64,000 bases of DNA from contig SIJG01000113.1 in NCBI GenBank assembly GCA_023374025.1, positions 173,213 to 237,212 on the forward strand, written 5' to 3'. Each line of letters opens with the position of its first letter. Position 1 is the first letter of the stretch. The DNA comes from Heterodera schachtii (Eukaryota > Nematoda > Chromadorea > Rhabditida > Heteroderidae). Positions 36,919-49,614 of the stretch are shown here, one piece after another. The notes under the pieces were generated by a model. That model saw nothing but the letters and a program-made list of their open reading frames with translations. It was not told the DNA's origin and did not search any database. The translations under genes were made by a program, and so were the position numbers.

Positions 36919-37034
36919 TTAAAATTTCATATGTGTAAAAAAACACCGTCCTATAAACACAGCATACTGTCGACGACATTCGCTAATGTGTTTGGACGGA
37001 ATTTGTGTGGTAACCAATTCAAAAATAAGCAAAA
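36919..37034 (-). CDS. Candidate terminal exon, 37 codons
   Basis: A strong acceptor on the minus strand (TTTATTTTTTTAG) at 37035-37036. The frame reads LLIFELVTTQIPSKHISECR, then RQYAVFIGRCFFTHMKF and TAA (36919-36921). The GC-balanced part covers HISECRRQYAVFIGRC, with a Cys-x3-Tyr-x6-Cys spacing. No family is recognised. It could be the 3' end of the gene whose other exons lie at higher coordinates. Confidence 0.4.
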
Positions 37035-37711
37035 CTAAAAAAATAAATAAATACTAAACAATGAAAATAAGTTCGTCTTATGCTTTTTTTTGCCTTTAAT
37101 TTTTATATAATTTTTACTTTTCTATTTAATTCATAAAAGATGGAAAAATTTGGTTCAATAAAAATTTTTTTAGTTACTTAACAATTAAAAGCTATAAATA
37201 ATAATAAATTAATTAAAAAAATCTTTTGTTTCATATAATTAAAATAATATGCTCTTTTTTAATAGAATCATATTAAAAAAAACTTATTATTATATTAAGA
37301 AGCGGAGTAAATATCTTGAAGAAAAATTTTATTATTTTTTCAAAAAAAAATATATTATAAAAGTAATAATATATTTCAAATGGATTGTAATGGAACCAAC
37401 CACCCAACAACCAATACAAGTTTGGAATGCAAGAGTATAAAAAATATGTATAAAACAACGAGATAATTAAGTACATGTCAGAAGAAATCAAAAAATAATA
37501 ATAAATTGCATATTGTACAAAAAACTTTGATCAGAAACGAAACTTTGATTATTCTACATGGAGTAAAGAAATACAAGATTTCCCCAACACGAAGAAAGAC
37601 AAATGCAAAATAGCCTAAAAATAATGATAGATGCTGAAAGTCCAGAAATGATAAAAGGCAATGTTTACATTCAAAATAGATGCGAAAAATGAATTAAAAT
37701 CATTATAAAAC

Positions 37712-37803
37712 TTTAAATGCCATGGATGCAAAACAAGTTGACCAAAAACGAGTTGTTCCGTCCATATTAACTGTAGTCGTATTTTTGTTACATTCGGCAA
37801 ATT
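37712..37803 (-). CDS. Candidate internal exon
   Basis: The acceptor ACTTATAAAATAG is followed by an open frame: EFAECNKNTTTVNMDGTTRF, then WSTCFASMAFK, where a weak GTTTTA donor or a stop two codons later follows. A second open frame covers the same DNA (LIWTEQLVFGQLVLHPWH). The codon-rich first frame is preferred because the island boundaries match it. Unknown product. Confidence 0.3.
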
Positions 37804-38489
37804 CTATTTTATAAGTATTTAATTAATCAATATTTATGCAATTATATAAAATAATAAAAATAATAATCTCAGCAAATCACCTTAGGCAAAAAAAAAATAT
37901 CTAAAAATAGTGTTAAGCTATAAGTTGGGATTCCATTTTAAGGCAAATGCCTAAAATTTCTTCGCATTTAATACGTTTAGTTAAGTATGAAAAATGCGTT
38001 TTCGCTAAGTTTGGTGTGCGTCTACGATGAATTTTATAATGCCTAACTTTGCATATTTTTTGTGTCTACTGTGCCTATTTCATGATTTTCGAAAAAATCC
38101 CTACAAAATATAATAAAAAATGAAAAATAGACCCTTAAGAAAAGCCCCGAAAATTGTGAAAACCAACTTAAAACCAATATTTACGATAAATTTTGTCTTT
38201 AAATTATTCTAGAAATTTAACCTTCTATAGAATTTAAAATGACTTTTATACAACAATTACAGAGAGTAGAAAATAGCAGAAAGTTGTCAAAAAATAAAAG
38301 CAAATAAAAAGCTTCAAACTGAAAACTAAAAGAACAAAAAAAAATGAACAACCTATTGAGGGGAAAAATATTCTATTATCTCTTAAGATTAATAAATATT
38401 ATTCATTCAATAAAATTTTTATGAACATAAAAAAATCCCATTTCAAAAATATTAATTAAATTGAAAGCTAATTACAAATTATTTTATAC

Positions 38490-38623
38490 CTTAAAATCAA
38501 ATGGTGAATTTTTAATTAATAAATCAACAATTTCCGATATGGTTTCAAATTCCTTGATAGGCAGGCACTGTCGAAAATCACCACTTAATATAAAGTTCAA
38601 GAACAAAAAAAGAGCAACTTGAA
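38490..38623 (-). CDS. Pif1/Helitron-type helicase exon fragment
   Basis: The open frame of 44 codons contains SGDFRQCLPI, followed by SEIVDLLIKNSPF. GDFRQxLP is the diagnostic motif III of Pif1-family helicases, including Helitron transposase helicases. In those proteins it is followed about 15 residues later by an (E/Q)IVxxxIxxS segment, as here. Donor AAG/GTATAA at 38490. The acceptor is either TTACTTTAG (start 38623) or ATATTAAG (start 38583). No Walker A or downstream motifs were found nearby, so this is a fragment or one exon of a gene with long introns. Probably from a Helitron. It acted as a DNA helicase if ever functional. Confidence 0.5.
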
Positions 38624-40453
38624 CTAAAGTAACAAAAATTATTAAACAATTAAAAAAATTACCTTAAGGCAACTGAAGGTGGTACAAATTAAGACCGAGA
38701 AAATGCATTTATTTTATTTAAAGCAATAGAAAAAAAAGTAATTTTAAAATAATTATAATCAATAATACTTGGAGAATTAAAGTTATAAATAGCAGAATAT
38801 TTAATGAGATCTCCCTAATCGATTTAAAACAACACATTAGATTTGCAATATTATAAATAACTCTATAATATATTGAGACGTCGATATTCAAAACATGATC
38901 TAAATAGTGATATTAAAATAAAATTAGATTCAATATAAACAAAATATATTCTCAAAATAAAGTATGTAATGAGCGTAATTGATTTTATAACGGAATTAAA
39001 ATTATCAATCATAAAATAAATAAATAAACACAGTAACGACAAACAAATATTTAATATAAATAAATAAATAAATTTGGAAAAATAGCATAAGAAAGAAAAT
39101 TTTTGTTTTATTTGAACAAATGCATCAAAATTACTAATTCACAAAATAAAATAAGATATCTTCGGGTACTACAAATAATATATATATATATATTATATAT
39201 TATAAATGAAGTTAATGTGAGTTAAAAAAGAATTACTAATACACAATGATATTCAGTTATAAATAAAACGAAATAACATATATAAAAAATGATAAAAATT
39301 TAGCAGAATTATACGAATTAAAAATATTATCGATATTACGTATAAAATTTAAAAATATCCCAAATAAAAATAAAATAAAATTTTGAGTTGAAATTTTCCT
39401 AATTTAACATGATATTTGCTTTATATAAAAAAATAAACAAAGAATAAAAATATATAGTATTGCTTAATATTATTTACTAGAATAATTTTGTTTTACAATT
39501 AAATTAATAAATATTAGATAGCCTGGAAGAATGAAATATCTATGAATGCTCCTTTGACAATAATTATGGTATAAAAATTTTAATTTAATACGCTAAGAAT
39601 CTAAAATTAGTCAGTTTAAAAACAATAAAGGCAGTAAATAAAAATTTTAATTCAAAATTATTGGGTTTTTTGAAATGTTGCAACGACATGCAGAACAAAC
39701 GATTATTTTAAAAATCATTAAAGAAATAAAACAAATTAATTAATTTTACTATTATTTAAATAAAAATGAATTAATAAAATATTTTTTTTTATTAAGAAGT
39801 TGGCTAATGTCTATTTTTTATAAGAGATTTCTTATTTTTGGTCTAGATTTTGATTTATTAAACATTTTTAATAATAATAGCATTTAAAACAAAGAAAAAA
39901 GAATCTAATAATACAATCAAATCAATTATCTTCATTCTAAATATTATAATCAAGTTAAGAAAAATTCCAAAAATTGTTAAATAAGTTAAATTAATGCTAA
40001 ATAATTAAAAATAAATAAAAGTGAAATCGTAAGCTAAATGCAAAAAAAAGAATAATTAATTTAAATACTAAATCGGTGCTATGAAACAAAATTCAATCCA
40101 ATAGAAAAAAAAATTAAATTACAAAAAATATATCTGATTCAGTACCTGCTATGCAGGAGTAACAGTTTTCACAAGTGAAACATTACAACAAATCTAACAT
40201 AAAAAATAGGACTTTAATTACATATGCTAATGAGAGAAAAAATTGTTAAAAGCTATTAAGAAAGCAAATAATTTACAAGTCATAAAATTTTTTAAATGAT
40301 TCACTGAAATAAAAAATAGAATAAAATATTATGAATATAGCAAGAATATATAAAGACAATTAAAACGAATAAAGGCATATAATTATTACCAATTGCTCCA
40401 CATATGATTGAGAAAAATGCACGAAGAAAGCTTTACCGGATGAACGTTCTTAC

Positions 40454-40516
40454 CATAAAGTGAGTATCAACTCGGGAAACCAGTCAAAAAATTTGAGAGA
40501 AGGGCACAGGTTCATA
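40454..40516 (-). CDS. Candidate 63-nt symmetric micro-exon
   Basis: Acceptor TTGATTTAAG, donor GTAAGA. Only the phase-2 frame is open: MNLCPSLKFFDWFPELILTL with split codons at both ends (ends TG/GT). A multiple of three long and GC-balanced. The plus strand is also partly open here (ARRKLYRMNVLTIK), so the strand rests on splice motifs and on the A-rich plus-strand skew. Confidence 0.35.
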
Positions 40517-41139
40517 CTTAAATCAATAGTATTTCAATTTAAAGCAAAATGCTATGGAAAAAACAATGGAAATCTTGACATAATAAAAAGAAACAAGAAT
40601 AAAAAATTGCATTTTTATTTTTGAAAAATCAACTAATTAAAAAGAGAAGAAAAATACATATAACCAAATAATAATAAAAATAATAAATGCTCATATTTTT
40701 AATAAGAAATTAAAGCTTAAAATGAAATAATATTTTAAGCTAATGCTTTAAACAAAGACGAACAATTAATCATAAAATAAATATATTAATTAGTTAAAAG
40801 CGTATATAAAAAATTATTTTATATTAGGATGTAAGCACAGTAAGACTACTCCGATGAATAGTTTTATTTGTAGTTTAAAAAATCCAAATGTTATAACAAA
40901 AAAAGCGATATATAATCGAATTTGAATTACAAAAAATGAATTTATTACTTAATTTAAATAATTAAGATGCAGCTTATTTTCCGACGAAATATTATATTTT
41001 TATTTTAATTAATGATATCTAAAAATGTAATTAATTTTTTAACTACATACAACCCAAAGCATGCGTAAAATGAGAAAAGCTAATTAAAGAATCTCTTAAT
41101 TAAAATTTCTTTTCGATCCATAATGCAATTGGCACTCAC

Positions 41140-41184
41140 CACGAGATAATAACATATTGGGATGGCATAAAATCCGCAATTTTA
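41140..41184 (-). CDS. Candidate 45-nt symmetric micro-exon
   Basis: Acceptor GAAAATTTCAG and donor GTGAGT bracket 45 nt. Open in phase 2-2 (KIADFMPSQYVIIS) and phase 1-1 (KLRILCHPNMLLSR). Both splice sites are near-consensus and the exon is a GC island. No homology recognised. Confidence 0.4.
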
Positions 41185-41943
41185 CTGAAATTTTCGACAA
41201 AACATGCTATATCTTTGCTTAAATGCAATCAAATTTTACATTCTTGTTACATTTCGATAGCCCAGCTTTTTTCTATTAGCCTTGAAAAGTTAAAAAATTT
41301 AGCGAACTTTAGAAAAATTCGTATGAAAACAAGTACATTTTCTGCCATAACATATGTTAAATTTGATAATTTTATTTGCTAAGTTTTGGCTATTTAATTG
41401 CTAAACCAAATTTGATCCAAATAAGGTCGAGAAACATAATGAATTATTTAAAATAAATTTTGAATAAATTTTTCAAATAATTATTTTATATTTTGAATTA
41501 AAATTTATATATGACTCGACTCGAAATATTATTTACATACACAATACGGAATTAGAATGGGAGCCAAAAACCAAAAAAAATCAAAGCAATCTTTAAATCA
41601 ATGAAGAACATAAAATAGATATACCTTTTGGTAGATAATTGCCTATTTTGGCTATAAAGTACATAACCGAATATAAAGACAATAGAACTCCTAATTTAAT
41701 TAAAACTTGAGAAAATAATTTTAACGAAAAAATCTAATAAATATTATTAATGTGATTTTTTTAACAAAAATAAAATATTGAAACGCTAAAAAATAAAAAA
41801 AATAAAACAAATATTTTTTGGATGAATATATATATATATATTAAAATTTATTCTACAAATTAGGCATAAGAAAATAATTCTTCTAATTAGTAAAATCAAA
41901 TGCAAATAATAATTAAAAGAGATATGAAACACTATTAATTGGA

Positions 41944-42035
41944 TTAGATTGATAATAATTCATCATCCAACCGTTTTAATTGGAAAGAAGCGCGTTGTTC
42001 TAGCACCGCGCCAACACATGAGGCATTAATGAAAG
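41944..42035 (-). CDS. Candidate terminal exon, 29 codons
   Basis: Acceptor CTTTGCGGCGCAG. The frame then reads FINASCVGAVLEQRASFQLK, then RLDDELLSI and TAA at 41944-41946. The frame also extends upstream of the acceptor (KYLCGAA), so the exon may start earlier. Codon use is clearly coding-like. Another island at 42300-42350 is open on both strands and is left unassigned. Confidence 0.4.
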
Positions 42036-42639
42036 CTGCGCCGCAAAGATATTTAAAAATATCAAATTGGAAAATTTAAAATAAATTAAAAAATTATTTA
42101 TTCTGCAGTTGAAATAGAAAAAGTTTATTAGAAAAAAAGTTATTTTTACATTGCAAGCATCGGAAAAACAACATTTTATTATTAATAATAAAATATTGAT
42201 AAAAACCATTTGAAAAATAATTAAAAGCCGACCCGACTAAAACCAAATATTTATAAAAATGGTTAAATTTCTAATATATAAGTCCTTTTATGAATGAAAC
42301 CGCAGCGCCAGCCATTAACTCGAACATTCAAAATCTTCAAAATTTAATTGAAATTGGAAAAAACACAAATTTTTATTTAATATTTTTTTAGCAATAATTG
42401 CTGAATGCACATTTTGAAATAATATTTTCTAATAAAATTTACAAAATAAGAAAGTGAATGAGTATATAAATGAATTAAACGACCTCATTTGTAATAAATA
42501 AATCTCTTCCTACTTTGAACTACTGATTAGAACAACCCAACCCAAATTGCGAGAAAAGTAATAAAAGTGATTTTGTAATCAACAAATAAACATAATGAAA
42601 TTCCATATTAATAATCGTTAAATTAATTAAAAAATTTAA

Positions 42640-42674
42640 CTTTTTTAAACTGTTCGTCGCTCAAAGTGAAGCTG
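42640..42674 (-). CDS. Candidate short terminal exon
   Basis: Acceptor TAAACCTTCAG, then a phase-2 reading FTLSDEQFKK followed by AT-rich codons and a stop. The plus strand is also open here (FVAQSEAEGLCNVVNMSKK), so the assignment is weak. Confidence 0.2.
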
Positions 42675-43369
42675 AAGGTTTATGCAATGTAGTGAACATG
42701 AGCAAAAAAATAAATAACAAAACAGTATATTTTTTTATCACCGGCAAATAAATATAATAAAAATTATAGGTGTTTCTGAAAATATTAAAATCATACTAAA
42801 AACAAAATAATGTAAAAAATATATAAACTTTTAATAACCCAACTTATAATAATGTCGTAAAAATAATTATATTTTCAAATAAGAAACAAACAAAATTAAT
42901 TAGAATATTTTTTGTTGAAAAATAATATAAAATTTAATAAAAATTATAAAAATTCTTGAAATATGTCTAATAAGTTTAATATTTTATAAAAAATGTAATG
43001 AACAATAAAATTAAAGTGAAAAATAAATATTGAATAATATTGTTATAAGAATAAATATATTTTTTTAATTAGAAATATTTTTAGATTTAAATGCTAACCT
43101 GATACTAGAATGAATCAAAATATTTGAATAAAAAAAGATTAAAAATTATAAAATAATTAACTAGTTAAAATTTTTTAATGCTAAAAAATAGTTAAAAAAT
43201 AAAAAATAATAAATACAAATCTAGGTAAATCTTTCCGGTCAAAAATTTTAATTTTTTAATATAAATTGATAACGGAAATAATAAAACAATTATAAAATTT
43301 AGTAAAAAATAGCAAATAAAAATTCGGCAATAACATATTGTAAAACTTATTATTTGTTATGCCCGATTG

Positions 43370-43475
43370 TTATAGATAAAGTTGATTTATATAACAAACA
43401 AAAGAAATAAACTCCGAACAACTCGGATCGACAACAAAAAACGATGAACGGTCATCGCGTAGCAAGCAGATGAGG
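43370..43475 (-). CDS. Candidate exon, 34 codons to stop
   Basis: A strong acceptor (TTTTTTTACAG). Phase 2 reads LICLLRDDRSSFFVVDPSCS, then EFISFVCYINQLYL and TAA. Phase 1 is also open (SSACYAMTVHRFLLS). GC-balanced over its first 65 nt. No family is recognised. Confidence 0.35.
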
Positions 43476-43679
43476 CTGTAAAAAAACTAATAGCAAGAAC
43501 AGAGCGCTAAATAATAATATTAAATAATTGCAAGAAAATAATATACAAAATAATATATGCTGTTTTTCTTGTCATAGAGTCTTAAAAAGTTATTATTGAT
43601 TTTTTAAATAAATATTAAAATTCACCATTATATTATTATGAATAAAAAATTAGCGAAAGTTTAATAAACAATTTGAGAG

Positions 43680-43960
43680 ACAAAACTTCGATATTTTTAT
43701 TTTAAAATGAATTTCTCATTGTTGAATAAATAAAAGGAATATTATTTGTTAAAAAATTAAACTTTTTAAACTACTAATTTACATTTTTATATTTAAATTA
43801 ATAAAATCAGTTACAAAATTAAACTTGTTGATTAAAATATTGAAAATAAAATCTCATTTTAATAAGTTAAATGCATAAATTTTATAGTAATATTAAATCT
43901 CTACACTCAATAAATACAAAAAATATCAAACGATTGCTTTTTATCTCTGATTACATAAAA
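43680..43960 (-). repeat. Dispersed repeat R1, inverted copy
   Basis: Reverse complement of the R1 copies at 11590 and 13940: AATCGTTTGATATTTTTTGT, ATTTATTGAGTGTAGAGATT and CAACAATGAGAAATTC in order. A shorter copy lies at 44395-44550 and a fragment at 48180-48300. Confidence 0.65.
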
Positions 43961-44172
43961 TAACTAAAAAATAAATGCAAGTAAAAATAAAACTTGAATG
44001 GCACTTTTGATTATAATGGATATGTCTTTCAACTAGATTTATTTTGTATGTAGAAAATTAAACATTCTAATAAAAATAAAAATGATTGTTTGAAATACAT
44101 CAAGTAAGCTTCATATTATAAAAAATGAAAAATAAATTATTAAATGCTATAGAGAGAAATAATTGTTGGTAC

Positions 44173-44226
44173 CAGCTCTGAGGCGCGCAGGGGCAAAGGC
44201 TAGCTGTCTTCGACAACAAGTTTAAA
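44173..44226 (-). CDS. Candidate 54-nt symmetric micro-exon
   Basis: Acceptor TATTATTTTAG, donor GTACCA. Only phase 2-2 is open: LNLLSKTASLCPCAPQS with split codons (ends TG/GT). The same core (TTGTTGTCGAAGACAGC) occurs at 26.25 kb on the minus strand. The exon end with its donor (AGCTG/GTA) recurs near 48312, preceded by CCGCTTCAG. Paralogous, probably decaying exons. Confidence 0.35.
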
Positions 44227-45648
44227 CTAAAATAATAATAATAATAATCCAAGCGTTAATCTTTACGTGGATGGAAGGCTGAGTTTTTTTTACCATAAAT
44301 CAAATGAAAAAATCTCTATTTATCAGGAAAATAGATTAGCTAAAAAATAAAGGGAAAATCATTCTTTTGAAACTATTAATAAACATATAATAACTTCATA
44401 AAAAAAGTAATAAAATTAAACTTGTTGATTTAGATGATGAAAATAAAATTCATTTTAATAAATTAAATGCATAAATTTTTAAGTAATATCAAATCTCTAC
44501 GCTTAATAAATACAAAAAAATATCAAACGATTGCTTTTTCGCTCTGACAAAATAAAATAACTAAAAAATAAATGAAAGATAAAAATAAATACTTGGATGA
44601 CATTTGCTTAGAGAAAAAAAGCAAAATGTTTACAAATTTGTAAATATTAAATATTAATGTTAAGCATCAATATGAAAGTGATGCATTTAAGAAGCTACGA
44701 GACATGAGTAATAATATTTTTTGTCATAAATAAAATGAATTAAATAAATTACGACGCATATAAAAAACATAAAAATAATACTTCTAAAGAATTTAAAAAT
44801 TATCATACTTTAGGGTTATAATTAAAAATTTGATATAGAGAAAGTTAATAAATACTAGAAAAAGTTAAATAAATTTAAATTCATCGAAAATTGCAAACTA
44901 TTTTACAATATCAACTGTATTTTTTAGACATTATGTTCTTTAAGGATCATAATAAGGCACGTACAAATAAAATAAATGGAATTAGATTTTTTACCAGCCT
45001 TATTTTAGTAAAATTACATAAAAAACCAATTTTCGAATAAAGGAAAAAAATTATAGAACACTCGCTGAGATAGAGGTGGAGCAAAATTGGACAACTTTTA
45101 ATGGCATGACCAAAAACTTCTTTTAAACAAAAATTTTTTTCATAAAAAAAAAACGCATGCCAAGAAGCTGATAATGACCAGAACAAAAATGAATTATTTA
45201 AAATAAATTTTGATTGTAGAACTTTTAATATAATTAATTTTTTAAATTTTAAATAAATTCATATAGGATTCGAAATAATATTTTAAATAAATTCACTTGC
45301 AAACATCAACACTACGGATTATAATTGGAGCCAAAAACCAAGAAAAGAAAGAAAGAATTATTTAATAATTATTTAAGAATTAATAATAAACAAAAAACTG
45401 ATAAAATCTGATGATTAATCTCAACAGTGTTGAATATGGAGGACTTTTTCTATTTAGTAAAAAAAAATTAAAATTAAAATATACGAATTAAAATAAAAGA
45501 AAATCTATGTAAAAAATACTTAATTTAAGAAAATTAAAGCTTTTTCAACAATGTTATAACAAAGTATTAGGGAATTTTTTTATTACTCGTCTAATTAATT
45601 AATGAAATAAACAAAAAAAAATTTACTGGCGGAAGTGAGCCTACTCAC

Positions 45649-45699
45649 TCGCAAGCACTGCCGTGCGGTTTTGCGAGTATTATTAGATATTATCGTATC
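45649..45699 (-). CDS. Candidate 51-nt symmetric micro-exon
   Basis: Acceptor GATTTTTTAG, donor GTGAGTAGG, 51 nt. Only phase 0 is open: DTIISNNTRKTARQCLR. The following intron start (GTGAGTAGGCTCAC, then GCCAGTAAA) is nearly identical to that after the exon at 53249-53287, whereas the exons themselves differ. Confidence 0.45.
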
Positions 45700-46972
45700 C
45701 TAAAAAATCAATGTAAATAAAGAAAGACCTAAGCAATATTAAACTTTATGAGATTAATTTAAAAGAACAATTAATTACCAGCACGCTTAATAAACAATAA
45801 TTCGAATATTTTTTATGAAATTTTTATAAGTCGCATTTTTCATTTTGTAGAAGATTAATAATTTTATATCAATAATTATAATTTGTTTAAAAAGGGAAAT
45901 ACAATAAAAATTTAATTATTTTTAGTCTAATTAAGTAAATATAAAAAAGATAAATTTAAAAATAACATTTATAAATAAAAACAATCAACTTTTTAAAAAT
46001 TATGATTTTATTTCAAAAACAATAAATGTAAGAAATTAATTATTAAGAAAGATACTGTTTTATATTAAATAAAATAATGAGGAGATGCCATTTCGCAGGA
46101 AATACTCAAAACTAATAAATTGATTAATTTACAAAGAAAAAGTTAACAAAAAATTAAATTAAAAGATAAACAATTAAAAATGCTCACTGCTAAATTACTC
46201 AATAGAGGACCCAACTGCAAGATAATGTGAAAAAATGAAAAACATTGAACTTTAAATTAAATATTAATGTGGATGTAAAATTAAAAAGATTTTAGTCAAA
46301 ACGTATTTTAAAAAGAATTATTGCTAAAAATATCGTCACATAAAAAGTTTGAATGAAAATACCGAAATATTTTATTTAAGGAATGTAGAAAATATAAATT
46401 AAGATTTCTTATGAACACCCAGGAATATTAACATAAATTATTGATCACCATAAAAAATTAAACATATAATAATTTTAATTCTCAAAAATAAAAAAAAATT
46501 ATTTATAAATGCGATCGAAAAGAAACAGGATCTAACAATTTGTTTATGAGTTTATAAAAAGTTACAAATATGTGATTTTATACTCATTAATATTTGCATA
46601 ATATTAATTACTGCAAATGCTTAACATTTGTAAAAACTAATATTTTGTATAAGCATTATTAATCAATTGCTGTTATATATCATTTTGAAGGACATTCTTT
46701 TCTCTGCCAAATAAACTTCTTTCGAATCAGCAAAATCAGTCAATGTTTAACAAAATTATCGATTTTCAAAAATGTGTCCCAACTTGACAAAAATGAGCCT
46801 TCCGGAATCATTATTTTTTAAAAATTTCTAACAAAAAAGACAATTATTCGCTGTTTTTTTTTATATAAATTGAATAGTCTAGTTAAATATTTTTTCAATT
46901 GCACGAAAATGTCAAAGAAATAATTATAATAAATAATTGCAGAAATATGAGATTTACATAAAATATACAACA

Positions 46973-47049
46973 AATATAATTTGGATGATTCTTCATTGAG
47001 CAGAGCACAAATCTCTCTAAAGATCGATATGCTGATTCTCGATAAGACA
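46973..47049 (-). CDS. Candidate exon, open in two frames
   Basis: GC-balanced island. One frame reads SYRESAYRSLERFVLCSMKN. The other, from a GAGAATCAG acceptor, reads ISIFREICALLNEESSKLYL, then LYILC. Coding origin is likely. Frame and exon limits are not settled. Confidence 0.3.
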
Positions 47050-47232
47050 AGAATATATGCATTTTCATTAATAAATTATAATTAACTTCATAATAAAAAT
47101 CTAACAACTTTAAAATAAATTAGTTAATACATAGACAAAGCTAAAATCCTGAAAATATAGATATAAAAGAATATAGGGAATTAAAAATGAATAAACTTGC
47201 AATAAGAAATTTTAAACAGCCATAATTTGGAA

Positions 47233-47373
47233 ATGAAATACAGAACCGTGAGCTTTAGCTACCAGGAGATGGCTCGACCTGGTGGCGGTACTATGGATAT
47301 AATATGGTTTAATTTGCTAGTATATATATATATATATATTATTATTATTTCTACAAATTTTTGTTTGCAATAG
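47233..47373 (+). CDS. Weak ORF in a GC island
   Basis: A plus-strand ATG frame of 46 codons starts MKYRTVSFSYQEMARPGGGT and runs into a TA microsatellite (47323-47340). The minus strand has an ATATCCATAG acceptor and a CTG/GTAGCT donor around a 28-nt island instead. Either strand is possible. Confidence 0.2.
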   Translation: MKYRTVSFSYQEMARPGGGTMDIIWFNLLVYIYIYIIIISTNFCLQ

Positions 47374-47755
47374 CATCAATAAAAATGAATAAAAAGTTAG
47401 ATCCTTCAACTTAAGTAAAAACCTTATAATAAAAATAAAATTATTATTTTTTAATGTAACATAAAATTTAAAAGGAAGAACAACCATTACAAAAGCAACC
47501 TAAGTCGCGAGATTAGAGCATTAGACATAAAGCATTAATAGCTGCTTATAAATTAAAAATTCATTTGAATTATAAAATAAAAAGAAAATTATTTATTCAG
47601 CAGTAGTAAAATTAAAAATAAATTAAGTTATAATGTCATTGTGAATTATTTGAAATTATAAACAAATATAAAATAAACAAAAAATGTTTTTGAAAAATAA
47701 AAAGTTTTGATATGAAAAATTACTTAAAAAAAACTAAAATGCGCTTCAAGACTAC

Positions 47756-47770
47756 CAGTCGCATAAGAAT
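47756..47770 (-). CDS. Candidate 15-nt micro-exon
   Basis: A long pyrimidine-rich acceptor (CTTGTCTCCTTCTCTTTCGAG), then 15 nt, then a GTAGTC donor. Phase 2-2 reads FLCD with split codons. The reverse strand is open as MRFKTTSRIRISKEKETRNK, so this is tentative. Confidence 0.2.
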
Positions 47771-48867
47771 CTCGAAAGAGAAGGAGACAAGAAATAAATT
47801 TTTAATTTATTTTTGCTCATTTTAAATTTAATTACACTAAAATATGTTAACAGAAAAAGATATAACAAATAAGCTGCAAACAAAAAAAAACTAAGATTTA
47901 TACATTACTTATTACACAATATAAAAATATTTTAAAATAAATAGGAATTAATTATAATAAATACAAATAAAAACAAATATAACACGAATAAAAAGTTTTA
48001 TTATATATTTTCAAAAAATATTGAATCAAAAACATATAAGTTAATAAAGTATTAATGAACCTAAAAATTTTATTTGATATAATCACGAAGCAATTTAAAA
48101 ATAAATTATTTAATAAACAGTTGAAATGCAAAATTTGTAGGACACTGCAGAAGTCTTGGAAATTTAAACAACAGAATTATTGTATGAAGTTGAATATGAA
48201 AAAATTAATAAATTAAATGAACCAAATTTTATAATAATGCCAAATCTCTACGTTCAAAAAATAAAAAAGAAATCATTGCTATAAAAGATAGAGAGATAAA
48301 TAATTATTCCTACCAGCTTCTGAAGCGGTTTAATTAATGGGCAAGAATTTTAACGAAAAATACCAATGAAATATTATTATTAATTCTTTTTAAGTAAACC
48401 TTCTAATAAAAGATTTTTAATACCACATAATATATAAAAAAGAGGATTAAAATATATAATTAATTGCATTGAAAAATATTTCTATCATCAAACTTGTAGA
48501 ATTTTAATCATATTGACTCATTAGTGTTAATTAATTTGGCATAATGTCTTTTTCGCGTTTCTTCTCATTCAAATTATTTTCTTTGTTTTGTTTTTCATCT
48601 TTCATTTTCCATTTTTTTTATTCTCATTCTGGTATTTTTTCTTGTTTTGTGCCGTCCAATTCCTTTTTTAATAAAAAAAGGCTTAAAAAAAGCTTAGTAA
48701 ATGAATTTAAAAATTGAAATAGTAAAAACAACCAATTCATATACAAAATTAAGAAAAACAAACATTTAATACTTGTATATTAAATAGAAAAAATAATTTA
48801 ACATTGACGCATTAAAAGAGCTTAAGGACAAGATGTAGAGAAAAATTATTTTAATACACTGTTATGC

Positions 48868-49060
48868 GGCTACCCGACATTTGATGACCTGACTTTTGAG
48901 GAACCGACATTTGAGGACCTGACTTTTGAGGACACGACTTTTGAGGACATAACTTTTGAGGACCCGACTTTTGAGGACCCTACATTTGAGGACATGACTT
49001 TTGAGGCCCGACTTTTGGGGATTTTCCCGACATTTGTGGATCCGAGTTTTGAGATCCCGA
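48868..49060. repeat. 16-bp minisatellite, orphan Foldback-like arm
   Basis: Starts GGCTACCCGACATTTG and continues as about 12 imperfect 16-bp units of the type GACTTTTGAGGACCCG. The start is identical to the left end of the Foldback-like element at 55697, but the units have GAGG instead of GGGG. No inverted partner arm or TSD was found nearby, so this is a single arm or solo remnant. The minus-strand open frames in it are artefacts. Confidence 0.7.
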
Positions 49061-49063
49061 TAC

Positions 49064-49139
49064 ATCTAACATCTCTTCAAAATCCACTTTCATAAAACGC
49101 TCAGGCATAAATGAAGATACTCGGTAGTTGATCACAGTA
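49064..49139 (-). CDS. Candidate exon next to the minisatellite
   Basis: Acceptor TTTTTACAATCAG. Phase 2 reads TVINYRVSSFMPERFMKVDF, then EEMLD, with a GTATCG donor right at the edge of the minisatellite. Codon use is diverse. The product is unknown; it could be host coding sequence or part of the element. Confidence 0.35.
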
Positions 49140-49614
49140 CTGATTGTAAAAAGGCGTTGGGAAAAAGAATGCAATTATTGATAGATAGCTTGCCTGATAT
49201 TGCATAAAAATAAAACATAAAATAAAGCCAAAACTCAAGTTTTAAGCGCAAAAATAAGAAACAAGTAATTTTTAAAAATAATTATATAGACCTAAGAATG
49301 ACAAATTATTAATTAAGTAAAACAAATAATACTTGTATATTCATTAGATAAACAATGAAATACTATAATAGTTTAAAAATATAAACTTATTCCAATAAAT
49401 AACTAATAATTTAAAAAACTGTAATGTAAAATAATTATAATTTGCTAACCTTGAATTAAAAATAATTATAGAATAAATTGAAAAAATATTTATAAGAAAT
49501 CATTTAAAATACAATTCCAAGTTTCCAAAAATTAGTTGTCCTTAACAAACTCATGAAAAATCATGCCAAACTAAAAATTTTGAAAAAGGAAAAACCTAAA
49601 GAAAGAATTATCAG

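Noticed and set aside
46973..47107. TIR-domain-like start (MKMHIFLSYRES)
   Set aside because: Only a few residues resemble FLSYR. No further TIR motifs, and a second frame is equally open.
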